Part shown: positions 43,799 through 51,683 of the stretch, piece by piece
Layout of the letters: each line of letters starts with the position of its first letter
How positions within the stretch are numbered: position 1 is the stretch's first letter
Assembly (NCBI GenBank): GCA_017547085.1
Contig: JAFYQM010000046.1
Coordinates: 1-60,221 of the forward strand
Length of the DNA stretch: 60,221 bases
Reading direction: 5' to 3'
DNA from: Oscillibacter sp.
Lineage (GTDB): Bacteria; Bacillota; Clostridia; Oscillospirales; Oscillospiraceae
Notes under the pieces: generated by a model
What the model was told of the DNA's origin: nothing
Database searches by the model: none
Seen by the model: the letters and a program-made list of their open reading frames with translations, nothing else
Position numbers and translations under genes: made by a program

Positions 43799-45043
43799 TC
43801 ACTGTTTTTCCGGCGTTTTCGGTGTTTCCTCCGTCTTCACCGGATCACTGGTAGCATAAGCGACCGTATCCACCGGCAGTTTCTTTTTCTCCAGATTCCG
43901 CTCGATCAGGAACGTGCACAGGCTGAACAGGCAGGCGCATACCGGCACACCGAAGAACATACCAATAAACCCGAAGAAGTGTCCACCCACCAGAATCGCC
44001 AAAATGACCCAGATACTGGAAAGGCCGGTCTTATCTCCCAGAATGGTGGGACCGATCACATTGCCGTCCAGCTGCTGCAGCGCCAGTACAAACAGGGCAA
44101 AATACACCGCTTGAATCGGGGATACCAGCAAAATCAGGAAGATGCTGGGAATGGCACCAAGGAAGGGACCGAAGAAGGGGATCACATTGGTCACTCCCAC
44201 GATCACAGACACCAGCGGGGTGTAGGGGAATTTCAGGATAGTGCAGCCGATAAAGCACAGAATACCAATAATCAGGGAGTCCAGCAGCTTTCCGCGGACA
44301 AAGCCGGAGAAAATACGGTCGGCCTTGCGGGTGCCCCGCAGGATCCATTGCACCTGATTTTCACGGAAGACACCATAGGTGATCTTCCGGGAATGGGCGG
44401 CAATCCGCTCCTTGGTGGCAAGGAAGTACACGGAAACGATCACTCCTACCAGCAGATCGCTGAAAAAGCCGATCACGCTGAACACGCCGCCGGTCACTGC
44501 AATCATCAGCGTCTGTGCCTGCGGAAGCGCCTCGGTTCTAATCCAAACCGTGATCTGGGTATAAATCTCCCGCACCTGTTCATTGAACCACGCTTCCAGA
44601 CTGGGGTTCTCTTCCAGCAAGTGCTCCACCCAGCCGCTGACGGTCCAGTAATAGGACTCCGCATTGGCGATCAGCTGCTGCACGCTCTTATACAGTTCCG
44701 GCACCAGTACGCTGCCCAGCAGATACAGCAGCACGGCAATGACAGCCCATGTCAGCAGAATACTGACCGATCTCATCACAAAAAAGGGCAGGGGTTTCTT
44801 CTTCCCGACCCGCTCTTTGACACCCGGCGCCACTCCACGCTCAAAAAAATCCACCACAGGTGCCAGCAGATAGGCCATAAAGGCGCCGTAGAGGATCGGC
44901 TTCAGGGCGTCCAAAACTTCCTTTCCGAACCGAAGCACCCACTTGGAGGCAAACAGGGTGTCGTAAAACACCAAAATGGCGCCGACCGTGCAGAACACGG
45001 CCAGTCCCTTCGCCACATATTCCTTTCTCTCCTTCACGACCAT
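43799..45043 (-). CDS. AI-2E family (PerM/YdiK-type) transporter
   Basis: 414 residues with about eight membrane spans and a large soluble loop between spans 3 and 4. The family pattern is visible: PILYGAFMAYLLAPVVDFFE, GKLLDSLIIGILCFIG, VTNVIPFFGPFLGAIPS, LQQLDGNVIGPTILGDKTGLSSIWVILAI and GHFFGFIGMFFGVPVCA. Members move small molecules or act in Na+/H+ exchange, and export of AI-2 is established only for TqsA. The function here is open. The short AGGGGG site lies close to the ATG. Confidence 0.85.
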   Translation of the reverse strand: MVVKERKEYVAKGLAVFCTVGAILVFYDTLFASKWVLRFGKEVLDALKPILYGAFMAYLLAPVVDFFERGVAPGVKERVGKKKPLPFFVMRSVSILLTWAVIAVLLYLLGSVLVPELYKSVQQLIANAESYYWTVSGWVEHLLEENPSLEAWFNEQVREIYTQITVWIRTEALPQAQTLMIAVTGGVFSVIGFFSDLLVGVIVSVYFLATKERIAAHSRKITYGVFRENQVQWILRGTRKADRIFSGFVRGKLLDSLIIGILCFIGCTILKFPYTPLVSVIVGVTNVIPFFGPFLGAIPSIFLILLVSPIQAVYFALFVLALQQLDGNVIGPTILGDKTGLSSIWVILAILVGGHFFGFIGMFFGVPVCACLFSLCTFLIERNLEKKKLPVDTVAYATSDPVKTEETPKTPEKQ

Positions 45044-45087
45044 TCCCCCTCTTTCTTTGAATTTATTCTACATGGCATCCCGTGGAA

Positions 45088-45116
45088 TTGCAATCCTGTT
45101 TTTCCCATGCTATACT
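45088..45116 (+). promoter_or_regulatory. Promoter of the lipid kinase-Nudix operon
   Basis: -35 TTGCAA (45088-45093) and -10 TATACT (45111-45116) with an exact 17-bp spacer; CAGGAGG follows before ATG 45171. Confidence 0.7.
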
Positions 45117-45170
45117 GTCCTTTACAATGCATTAACATTCGTTTTTTCTGTGCAGGAGGCACTTTTTGCT

Positions 45171-46058
45171 ATGAAACAGCAAAAGCTATTATTCATCGTC
45201 AATCCCGCCGCAGGCCGCACCAAATCCCGGGCGCCGCTGTTTGACGCACTGGCCCGTTTTTCCGAGGCCGGGTATCTTCTCTCCGTCCATGTTACCACTG
45301 GCCGCGGGGACGCTACTGCCGCCACCGTGCAAAACGGTGGAGACTATGATGTGATCGTTGCTGTCGGCGGTGACGGCACACTGAACGAAGTCATTTCCGG
45401 CCTCATACAGTTGGAGACCCCTCCCCTTCTGGGCTACCTGCCCTACGGCAGCACCAACGACTTCGCCTCCAGCCTCCACCTTTCCCGCTCTCCCGCTACG
45501 GCTGCGGCATCTATGATCCGCCACACGCCCCGCAAGCTGGATCTGGGCCGCTGGAATGACCGCCACTTTGTCTATGTCGCCTCCTTTGGCGCGTTCACCC
45601 GCAGTTCCTATGCCGCACCGCAGGCGGCCAAAAACGCACTGGGCCACTTCGCCTACATTCTGGAAGGCATGAAGGACCTCAACACCCTGCGTCCCTATCG
45701 TCTCCGCCTCACCGCCGACGGCGAAGTGCTGGACGGTGAATACCTGTTCGGTGCCATCTGCAACTCCACCTCCATCGGCGGCTTGATGAAGCTGGATCCG
45801 GAGCGCGTCGTGCTGGATGACGGCAAATTCGAACTGCTGCTGATCCCCAATCCCAAAACCCCCACCGATCTGCAGAATCTGGTGCTGGCCCTGTTGGAGC
45901 AGCAGTATGACCGGGAGGGTCTGGTATTCCGCCATGTTTCCTCCATTCATCTGGAAACCGCCGAGGATCTGCCGTGGTCGCTGGACGGCGAGTACGCCCC
46001 CAGCACACCGGAAGTCACCATTGAGAACCGTCAGCAGGCGCTGACGATGCTGTTATGA
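45171..46058 (+). CDS. Diacylglycerol/lipid kinase (YegS/DgkB family)
   Basis: 295 residues from ATG 45171 with CAGGAGG upstream; the longer open frame has no earlier ribosome site. The DAGK catalytic fold is clear: LLFIVNPAAGRTKS at the N-terminus, VAVGGDGTLNEVISGL as the ATP-binding glycine motif, LGYLPYGSTNDFASSL and, near the end, SLDGEYAP. It phosphorylates diacylglycerol or a related lipid at the membrane face, recycling it into phospholipid synthesis. It overlaps the Nudix gene by four bases (ATGA). Confidence 0.88.
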   Translation: MKQQKLLFIVNPAAGRTKSRAPLFDALARFSEAGYLLSVHVTTGRGDATAATVQNGGDYDVIVAVGGDGTLNEVISGLIQLETPPLLGYLPYGSTNDFASSLHLSRSPATAAASMIRHTPRKLDLGRWNDRHFVYVASFGAFTRSSYAAPQAAKNALGHFAYILEGMKDLNTLRPYRLRLTADGEVLDGEYLFGAICNSTSIGGLMKLDPERVVLDDGKFELLLIPNPKTPTDLQNLVLALLEQQYDREGLVFRHVSSIHLETAEDLPWSLDGEYAPSTPEVTIENRQQALTMLL

Positions 46059-46663
46059 CGGGCCCGCTGGACGCCCTGCGCCGTTATTACGACGGACGCA
46101 AGCCGGCTTTGATGGGCGCCCGGCACAGCTTTGCCGTGCTCTGCCCCCTTGTGGAGCAGGACGGCGAACTGCACCTGTTATTTGAAGTCCGCGCGGCTGG
46201 ACTGCCGCAGGCGGGCGAGGTCTGCTTCCCCGGCGGCCGTGCGGAAGCGGGCGAATCCGCCGCCGTCTGCGCGCTGCGGGAAACCGAAGAAGAACTGGCC
46301 ATCCCCCCTGTTGAAATCACCCTGCTGGGAGAAATGGACTTTCTCTACCGCCGCCAAAGTCTGGTGCATCCGCTTGTAGGACTGGTTTCTCCCGACGGCA
46401 TGGATGCCATGCGTCCCTCTGCGGACGAAGTCGCGGAGGTATTTACTGTCCCCCTGCGCTTTTTCCAGACCACCCCACCGGAGGTCTACGCCTACGATTT
46501 ACTTCCGCAGGTGGGGGAGGATTTCCCCTACGACGCCGTGGGTATCACCCGCAGCTATCCGTGGGCCCGCGAACATATCGAGGTGCCCATCTGGCACTAC
46601 GAAGGACATGTGATCTGGGGCCTGACCGCCCGTATCGTCCGAGACCTGATCTCCAAACTGTAA
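46055..46663 (+). CDS. Nudix hydrolase, CoA pyrophosphatase-like
   Basis: 202 residues. The Nudix box GRAEAGESAAVCALRETEEEL (Gly61 to Leu81, given as G-x5-E-x7-RE-x2-EE) follows LLFEVRAAGLPQAGEVCFPGG, which matches the CoA-specific extension of the NudL/YeaB/CoAse family. It should cleave CoA or oxidised CoA to 4'-phosphopantetheine and 3',5'-ADP. It is cotranscribed with the lipid kinase. Confidence 0.85.
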   Translation: MTGPLDALRRYYDGRKPALMGARHSFAVLCPLVEQDGELHLLFEVRAAGLPQAGEVCFPGGRAEAGESAAVCALRETEEELAIPPVEITLLGEMDFLYRRQSLVHPLVGLVSPDGMDAMRPSADEVAEVFTVPLRFFQTTPPEVYAYDLLPQVGEDFPYDAVGITRSYPWAREHIEVPIWHYEGHVIWGLTARIVRDLISKL

Positions 46664-46669
46664 CATAAA

Positions 46670-46692
46670 AGGACTCCCATAAAGGGAGTCCT
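46670..46692. terminator. Bidirectional terminator between convergent genes
   Basis: AGGACTCCC (46670-46678) pairs with 46684-46692, with A- and T-rich flanks on both sides, between the Nudix gene and the converging phosphatase fusion. Confidence 0.8.
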
Positions 46693-46706
46693 CATTTTGT
46701 TTGTGA

Positions 46707-47759
46707 TCATAAAAACGCGGGATCAAATCCGATCTGCTTCTCCAGAACACATCCGCCGTCCGCTGTCGTTTCGACAGGCACAAATCCATAATCAGCAAAA
46801 AATGCCTGATGGAGGTTTCCCCCCGGCAGGACGATCCGCAGGATATTGCACCCACGGGGCCGCCAGTAATACACCGCCTGCCCCAGCAGCTGTACGCCAT
46901 AGCCCCGCCGCCGCAGATCCTCCCGCACGCAAAGCGCCGTGATGCAGCCATGCTCCGTTCCCATCTGCAAAATGCCGACCGGTTCTTCATTTCGATAGGC
47001 CACCAACGTATCGCCTGTGTCCACCGCCATGCCAACCGTCAGTTCCCGGAACCACTCCGCCTGCTCGGGCAGGCGCAGCGGCTCGTACCGCAGGCCTGCC
47101 TCCACGGCAAAGGACCGCTTCAGTACCTTCTCGCCTGCCAGATACGCCGGCGTGGTCAGGTGACTGTTGTCGTTCTGGAACACCACGCGCAGTGCGCCAT
47201 CCTCCCATGCGAGGCAGGAAACCGCCGTGTTGTCGCCGGTGGGCAGCTTGCCCATCTCCGCTACCGTATATCCCTGCAGATGAGACAGCAGCAGGCGGAT
47301 GGCATAGCCGTGGGAAAAGAGGGCAATGGTCTGCCCGTCATGTTTTGCCGCCAGTGCATTCACTGCTTTCAGCACCCGCTCCCGCACCTGCTCACCGGTC
47401 TCCGCGCCTTCCACATGCCAGCGATTCAGATGCTCCCGGAAGTCCTCCAGCTGGCGGGGGTACTGCCGCTCCAGATCCCCCCAGGTGCAGCGTTCCCACA
47501 CGCCCACGTTGATTTCCCGCAGCGCCGGTTCCTTGTGCAGGGGCAGTCCCTTGGGCAGGAACACCGCACTGGCCGTGGCGCAGGTTCGATACAGGTCGCT
47601 GCTGTATACTGCGTCAATGGAAATACCGGCAAACCGCCGTTCCAGCGCCTTGACCTGACGCCAGCCGCGGTCGGTTAAATTGCTGTTGTCCTGTCCCTGC
47701 GCAATGCGGTACAGGTTCCCCTCCGCCTCTGCATGGCGGACCAGATAAACCGTTGTCAT
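46707..47759 (-). CDS. Histidine phosphatase (phosphoglycerate mutase-like) fused to a GNAT acetyltransferase
   Basis: 350 residues from ATG 47759, with AGGAGA upstream; an alternative ATG at 47828 would add 23 basic residues. Residues 1-200 form a histidine phosphatase: LVRHAE with His9, Arg58, acceptor Glu82 and His150 in LFSHGYA. Residues about 215-350 are GNAT-like, with ITALCVREDLRRRGYGVQLL as the acetyl-CoA loop and FFADYGFVPVE at the end. One protein may thus dephosphorylate and acetylate related small molecules. Neither substrate is known. The phosphatase half resembles GpmB/CobC-type enzymes. Confidence 0.83.
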   Translation of the reverse strand: MTTVYLVRHAEAEGNLYRIAQGQDNSNLTDRGWRQVKALERRFAGISIDAVYSSDLYRTCATASAVFLPKGLPLHKEPALREINVGVWERCTWGDLERQYPRQLEDFREHLNRWHVEGAETGEQVRERVLKAVNALAAKHDGQTIALFSHGYAIRLLLSHLQGYTVAEMGKLPTGDNTAVSCLAWEDGALRVVFQNDNSHLTTPAYLAGEKVLKRSFAVEAGLRYEPLRLPEQAEWFRELTVGMAVDTGDTLVAYRNEEPVGILQMGTEHGCITALCVREDLRRRGYGVQLLGQAVYYWRPRGCNILRIVLPGGNLHQAFFADYGFVPVETTADGGCVLEKQIGFDPAFL

Positions 47760-47875
47760 GGCAATTCCTTCTCTCCTTGCATCGGGTTTCTGCGCCGGTT
47801 TCCCCAGCCGCCGCAGGATGTTTTTCATCGTTTCATTATATCCCCATCCGGTTTCCCTGACAACCACGGCGGCAA

Positions 47876-47906
47876 AAAAAGCAGCGGCGTTTTGCCGCTG
47901 CTTTTT
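47876..47906 (-). terminator. Terminator downstream of the flavodiiron gene
   Basis: AAAAAGCAGCGGC pairs perfectly with GCCGCTGCTTTTT around GTTTT, followed by TTTG on the minus strand, 11 bases after the stop. Confidence 0.88.
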
Positions 47907-47917
47907 GATGTGCTTTT

Positions 47918-49063
47918 TTACAGTTCCGCAGCCAGTGCCTCGATCTGAGCACGGCTCTCGTCGTTCAGGGAAGACACGATCTTTACCGTGTTCTCAGCGT
48001 AAGTGAGGTTCTTGCTCTTTTCCAGCATACCCTTCATCACGCGGGCCGCCACAGGAGCCCAGCTGCCATTCTCAATGAAGGCAACCGTGCGATTGGTAAA
48101 GCCGCGCTCCGTCAGATGGTCGATGAACGTGCGCATAAAGGGGAAAATGTCGCCGTTGTAGGTGGTGGTGGCCAGCACCAGCTTGCCGTAGCGGAAGGCA
48201 TCCTCCACCGCCTGGGCCATGTCGCAGCGGGCCAAATCGTTGACAACTACCTTGATGCCTTTCGCCTGCAGCTTTTCTGCCAGCAGTTCCACCGCTTTCT
48301 TGGTGTTGCCGTAGACAGAGGTATAAGCAATCACCACGCCCTCAGTCTCCACTGCATAGGAAGACCAGATGTTGTAGAGGTTGAGGTAATAGCCCAGATT
48401 TTCGGTCAGCACGGGGCCGTGGAGGGGGCAGATGGTCTGAATGTCCAGCGCAGCTGCCTTCTTCAGCACTGCCTGAACCGGTGCGCCGTACTTGCCTACG
48501 ATGCCAATGTAGTAACGGCGTGCCTCGTCGGCCCAGTCCTCCTCCACATCCAGCGCACCGAACTTGCCGAATCCGTCGGCGGAGAACAGCACCTTGTCGC
48601 AGCTGTCATAGGTCATAATGACCTCAGGCCAGTGGACCATGGTGGCAGTGATGAAAGTGAGGGTGCGGCTGCCGAGAGACAGCGTGTCGTTCTCGCCCAC
48701 CACGATCTTCCGGTCGGCAAAATCCGTGCCGAAGAAGTTCTTCATCATCACAAACGCGCGGGCAGAGGCCACGATCTTTGCGGTGGGATAGGCTTCCATA
48801 AAAGCATGGATGCTGCCAGAGTGGTCAGGCTCCATGTGCTGCACAATCAGATAGTCCGGTTCCCGCTCACCCAGCACCGCCTTGATGTTGTCCAGCCAGA
48901 CCTGTGTAAAATGTACGTCCACAGAGTCCATAATGGCAACCTGCTCATCCAGAATGGCATAGGAGTTATAGGCCATGCCATTGGGCACCACATACTGTCC
49001 CTCGAACAGGTCGATCTCGTGGTCATTGACGCCGATGTATTGAATGGTATTGGAAATTTTCAT
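47918..49063 (-). CDS. Flavodiiron protein (rubredoxin:oxygen/NO oxidoreductase)
   Basis: 381 residues, class A. The metallo-beta-lactamase half has the diiron ligands in QHMEPDHSGS (His76, Glu78, Asp80, His81) and further His/Asp in TMVHWPEVIM, FSADGFGKFG and CPLHGPV. The flavodoxin half begins with VVIAYTSVYGNTKKAVELL (about 258 on). It reduces O2 to water, and in some members NO to N2O, protecting anaerobes; electrons usually come from rubredoxin. It has its own promoter and terminator. The Fe-S protein and Crp/Fnr gene next door suggest a redox-stress group. Confidence 0.92.
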   Translation of the reverse strand: MKISNTIQYIGVNDHEIDLFEGQYVVPNGMAYNSYAILDEQVAIMDSVDVHFTQVWLDNIKAVLGEREPDYLIVQHMEPDHSGSIHAFMEAYPTAKIVASARAFVMMKNFFGTDFADRKIVVGENDTLSLGSRTLTFITATMVHWPEVIMTYDSCDKVLFSADGFGKFGALDVEEDWADEARRYYIGIVGKYGAPVQAVLKKAAALDIQTICPLHGPVLTENLGYYLNLYNIWSSYAVETEGVVIAYTSVYGNTKKAVELLAEKLQAKGIKVVVNDLARCDMAQAVEDAFRYGKLVLATTTYNGDIFPFMRTFIDHLTERGFTNRTVAFIENGSWAPVAARVMKGMLEKSKNLTYAENTVKIVSSLNDESRAQIEALAAEL

Positions 49064-49108
49064 GCGTTTTCCCCTTTTCTTTTGCCGGTTTCCTAAATTT
49101 CAAATGAA

Positions 49109-49137
49109 ACCATAGCACATTTCTCTCTGTTTATCAA
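49109..49137 (-). promoter_or_regulatory. Promoter of the flavodiiron gene
   Basis: On the minus strand -35 TTGATA (49132-49137) and -10 TATGGT (49109-49114) are 17 bp apart, about 45 bases before the start codon. Confidence 0.65.
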
Positions 49138-49176
49138 TCGTTTTGGCGGGGTTTTGCGGCAGTTTTATTCCTGTCC

Positions 49177-49884
49177 TCAGTCCTCCCTGAGATGTCCGTC
49201 GGTAGTCACGGTCACGACCCGCCAGGGCAGGAACTTGCCGCTGGCCTGAATGGCCCGCTTTGCTGCGTTTTCAATGCCGCCGCAGCAGGGCACCTCCATG
49301 CGGACGATGGTCACGCTTTTAATATTGTTGCCCGCGATAATGGTCGTCAGCTTCTCCGCATAATCGCCCTCATCCAGCTTCGGGCAGCCGATCAGGGTGA
49401 TGCGGCCCCGGATAAATTCCTGATGGAAGTTGGCGTAGGCATAGGCCGTACAGTCTGCCGCGATCAGCAGATTGGCATTTTCAAAATACGGTGCATTCAC
49501 CGGCACCAGCTTGATCTGTACCGGCCACTGCATCAGCTGGCTCTGCGGAACGTTCTCGCAGGCACCCCCCTGCCCTGCAGGCTGCCGCTGCAAGGCTCTG
49601 GTCTGAGAGCCGGGGCATCCGCAGGGAAGTCCCGTGCCTGCAGCTTTCTTCTCTTTGGCTCTCAGTACGGCCGCCTCATCATACGCAGGTGCTTCCCGCA
49701 TCTCAAACCGGATGGCGTCCACCGGACAGGCGGGCAGGCAATCCCCCAGGCCGTCACAATAGTCCTCACGAGTCAGCTTCGCCTTCCCGCCCACCATCTC
49801 GATGGCACCTTCATGGCAGGCCGCCGCACAAGCGCCGCAGCCGTTGCACTTTTCTTCATCAATTTTAATAATCTTTCTCAGCAT
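49177..49884 (-). CDS. 4Fe-4S dicluster ferredoxin-type protein
   Basis: 235 residues from ATG 49884 with GGAGG upstream. The longer frame to 49950 would run across the divergent promoter. Residues 1-60 hold two clusters: Cys13, 16, 19, 23 (CNGCGACAAAC) and the CDGLGDCLPACP set at 43, 49 and 53. The C-terminal 150 residues contain more cysteines (LPCGCPGS, AADCTAYA, LIGCPKLDE, PCCGGIENA) and may bind further metal. It resembles the ATP-independent ferredoxins near Hcp/FDP genes in Clostridia. Likely an electron or iron-sulfur partner in the stress response. Confidence 0.82.
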   Translation of the reverse strand: MLRKIIKIDEEKCNGCGACAAACHEGAIEMVGGKAKLTREDYCDGLGDCLPACPVDAIRFEMREAPAYDEAAVLRAKEKKAAGTGLPCGCPGSQTRALQRQPAGQGGACENVPQSQLMQWPVQIKLVPVNAPYFENANLLIAADCTAYAYANFHQEFIRGRITLIGCPKLDEGDYAEKLTTIIAGNNIKSVTIVRMEVPCCGGIENAAKRAIQASGKFLPWRVVTVTTDGHLRED

Positions 49885-49922
49885 ATCCTGTTTCCTCCTG
49901 CCAGAAGCCGCCGCTTCTGCTC

Positions 49923-49951
49923 TTGACTTGATGGCTGTATCATAATACAAT
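49923..49951 (+). promoter_or_regulatory. Promoter of the Crp/Fnr gene
   Basis: -35 TTGACT (49923-49928) and -10 TACAAT (49946-49951) are 17 bp apart, giving a start near 49958, inside the following operator. The promoter lies over the long alternative start of the divergent Fe-S gene, supporting the shorter start there. Confidence 0.7.
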
Positions 49952-49955
49952 TTTC

Positions 49956-49981
49956 ACAACAAGTATGTTGTTTTAACAACA
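49956..49981. promoter_or_regulatory. Two overlapping palindromes, probable Crp/Fnr-family operator
   Basis: ACAACA-AGTA-TGTTGT (49956-49971) and TGTTGTT-TT-AACAACA (49966-49981) share the TGTTGT half. They span the predicted start of the Crp/Fnr transcript and end at its ribosome site, and they also lie 72 bases before the divergent Fe-S gene. Likely autoregulation, and possibly control of both genes. Confidence 0.65.
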
Positions 49982-49991
49982 AGGAGGACCT

Positions 49992-50669
49992 ATGGATTAT
50001 ATTTTTTTATCGAAAACCGTTTTATTCCGCGGCATTACCCCGCAGGAATTACAGGGTATGTTCAGCTGCCTGCAGGCACAGACCCGCAAATACGCCCGCG
50101 GGGCCGTGATCTATCACGCAGGAGATCCTGTCACGGCGCTGGGCATGGTTCTCTCCGGCAAAGTCTCCATTGAAAACGATGACGTGTGGGGGAATAAGAG
50201 TATCCTCGACCACGTCTTTCCCGGACAGGTCTTCGCAGAAACGTACGCCTGTGTGCCCGGCTCTCCATTGATGATCAGCGCCGTTGCCGCAGAGCCCACA
50301 GAGGTTTTATTTCTGGACACCAGCCGTGTCCTGCATGTATGCGAGGCCGCCTGTGATTTTCACAACAAGCTGGTGCGCAACCTCCTCACCATCGCATCTC
50401 AAAAAAATCTGAATCTCTCCCGCCGCATCTTCCACACCAGTTCCAAATCCATTCGGGGCCGCCTGCTGTCCTATCTGTCCCATCAGGCGCTGCAGCAGGG
50501 CAGCCGGGAATTTGATATCCCCTTTAACCGGCAGCAGTTAGCGGACTATCTCAGCGTAGACCGCAGTGCCATGAGCAACGAACTGAGCAAAATGCAGCGG
50601 GACGGCCTGCTGCAGGTGGACCGCAATCATTTCCGCCTGACCGGCATCGACCCGAAGGACGGATTCTGA
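49992..50669 (+). CDS. Crp/Fnr-family transcriptional regulator
   Basis: 225 residues with AAGGAGG upstream. An N-terminal cyclic-nucleotide-binding-like jelly roll (about 10-125, VIYHAGDPVTALGMVLSGKVSI) is followed by a C-helix and a helix-turn-helix (FNRQQLADYLSVDRSAMSNELSKMQRDGLL). It lacks the N-terminal Cys cluster of oxygen-sensing Fnr, so any sensor group must differ; HcpR-like proteins of similar form respond to NO. It is divergent from the Fe-S gene and close to the flavodiiron gene. Confidence 0.87.
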   Translation: MDYIFLSKTVLFRGITPQELQGMFSCLQAQTRKYARGAVIYHAGDPVTALGMVLSGKVSIENDDVWGNKSILDHVFPGQVFAETYACVPGSPLMISAVAAEPTEVLFLDTSRVLHVCEAACDFHNKLVRNLLTIASQKNLNLSRRIFHTSSKSIRGRLLSYLSHQALQQGSREFDIPFNRQQLADYLSVDRSAMSNELSKMQRDGLLQVDRNHFRLTGIDPKDGF

Positions 50670-50682
50670 CCGTTTCCATGAA

Positions 50683-50717
50683 AAAGCGCGTATTCGGCGT
50701 TGCCGAATACGCGCTTT
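50683..50717. terminator. Bidirectional terminator between convergent genes
   Basis: AAAGCGCGTATTCGGC pairs perfectly with GCCGAATACGCGCTTT around GTT, with A- and T-rich flanks, between the Crp/Fnr and ROK genes. Confidence 0.9.
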
Positions 50718-50719
50718 CT

Positions 50720-51667
50720 TTATGCGTTCAGAATCATTTTCGCACTGCCGTAAATACCTGCATCGTTGCCCAGCTTTGCAATGGCAACCCCAGTCCCCGT
50801 GGAGACATGGAAGGCATACTTGCGGTAATAGCGCAGCACGGTATCCGTCACGATTCTGCCTGCGCGGCTCATGCCGCCGCCGATGATGTAGACATCCGGA
50901 TCCACCGTGCAGGAGATGAAGCTCATCACCCGTCCCAGATACTCACCGAAGCGTTCCATGATGGCCACTGCCATGGCGTCGCCTGCCGCCGCCAGTTCGC
51001 AGATCTCCTTGGAGGTAAAATCCGCCATATCCCGCAGTGCAGACGGCGTGTCGCAATCCGCCAGCATCCCCTTAGCCATGTGCACGATGCCTCTGGCAGA
51101 GGCATACTGCTCCAGACAGCCGTATTTGCCGCAGGTGCAAGCCACGGTTTCCGCCGGATTGACTGTCATGTGACCGATCTCTCCGGCACCGCCGTTGTGT
51201 CCGGCCACGATCTGCCCATCCAGCACCACGCCGCCGCCCACGCCGGTACCCAGCGTGATCATCACAGCGCTGCGGCAGCCCTGACCGCCACCCTGCCACA
51301 GTTCGCCCAGTGCGGCCACGTTGGCATCGTTGCCCGCCGCCACGCGGGGAATCTCCGGCAGGAGTTCATTCATCCGTTCCTTGACATTGAACACGCCCCA
51401 GCCCAGATTGACGCACTTGTAAACAGTGTTTTCCGCGTCTACCGGCCCGGGCACGGCAATGCCAATGCCCTCCACCTGTTCCGCAGCCACGCCGTGACGG
51501 GCCATGGCCTCTTTGATAGACGCAGCCACATCCGGCAGCACCTGCTCTCCGCCGTTTTCCGTGCGGGTGGGAATTTCCCACTTCTCATGCAGCGTTCCAT
51601 CGGCAGAAAAGAATCCGATTTTCACGGTGGTTCCGCCGATATCCACGCCAAATACATACTTATTCAA
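50720..51667 (-). CDS. ROK-family sugar kinase, probable glucokinase
   Basis: 315 residues, TTG start with GGAGG seven bases ahead; no ATG is placed as well. DIGGTTVKIGFF is the ATP phosphate loop, ITLGTGVGGGVVLDGQI and AGEIGHMTV are the sugar-binding blocks, and CTCGKYGCLEQYASA is the ROK zinc motif. It phosphorylates glucose released from maltodextrin by the amylase and MalQ next to it, feeding glycolysis. It starts 17 bases after the GH13 gene. Confidence 0.88.
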   Translation of the reverse strand: MNKYVFGVDIGGTTVKIGFFSADGTLHEKWEIPTRTENGGEQVLPDVAASIKEAMARHGVAAEQVEGIGIAVPGPVDAENTVYKCVNLGWGVFNVKERMNELLPEIPRVAAGNDANVAALGELWQGGGQGCRSAVMITLGTGVGGGVVLDGQIVAGHNGGAGEIGHMTVNPAETVACTCGKYGCLEQYASARGIVHMAKGMLADCDTPSALRDMADFTSKEICELAAAGDAMAVAIMERFGEYLGRVMSFISCTVDPDVYIIGGGMSRAGRIVTDTVLRYYRKYAFHVSTGTGVAIAKLGNDAGIYGSAKMILNA

Positions 51668-51683
51668 ACGTTACGCCTCCTTC

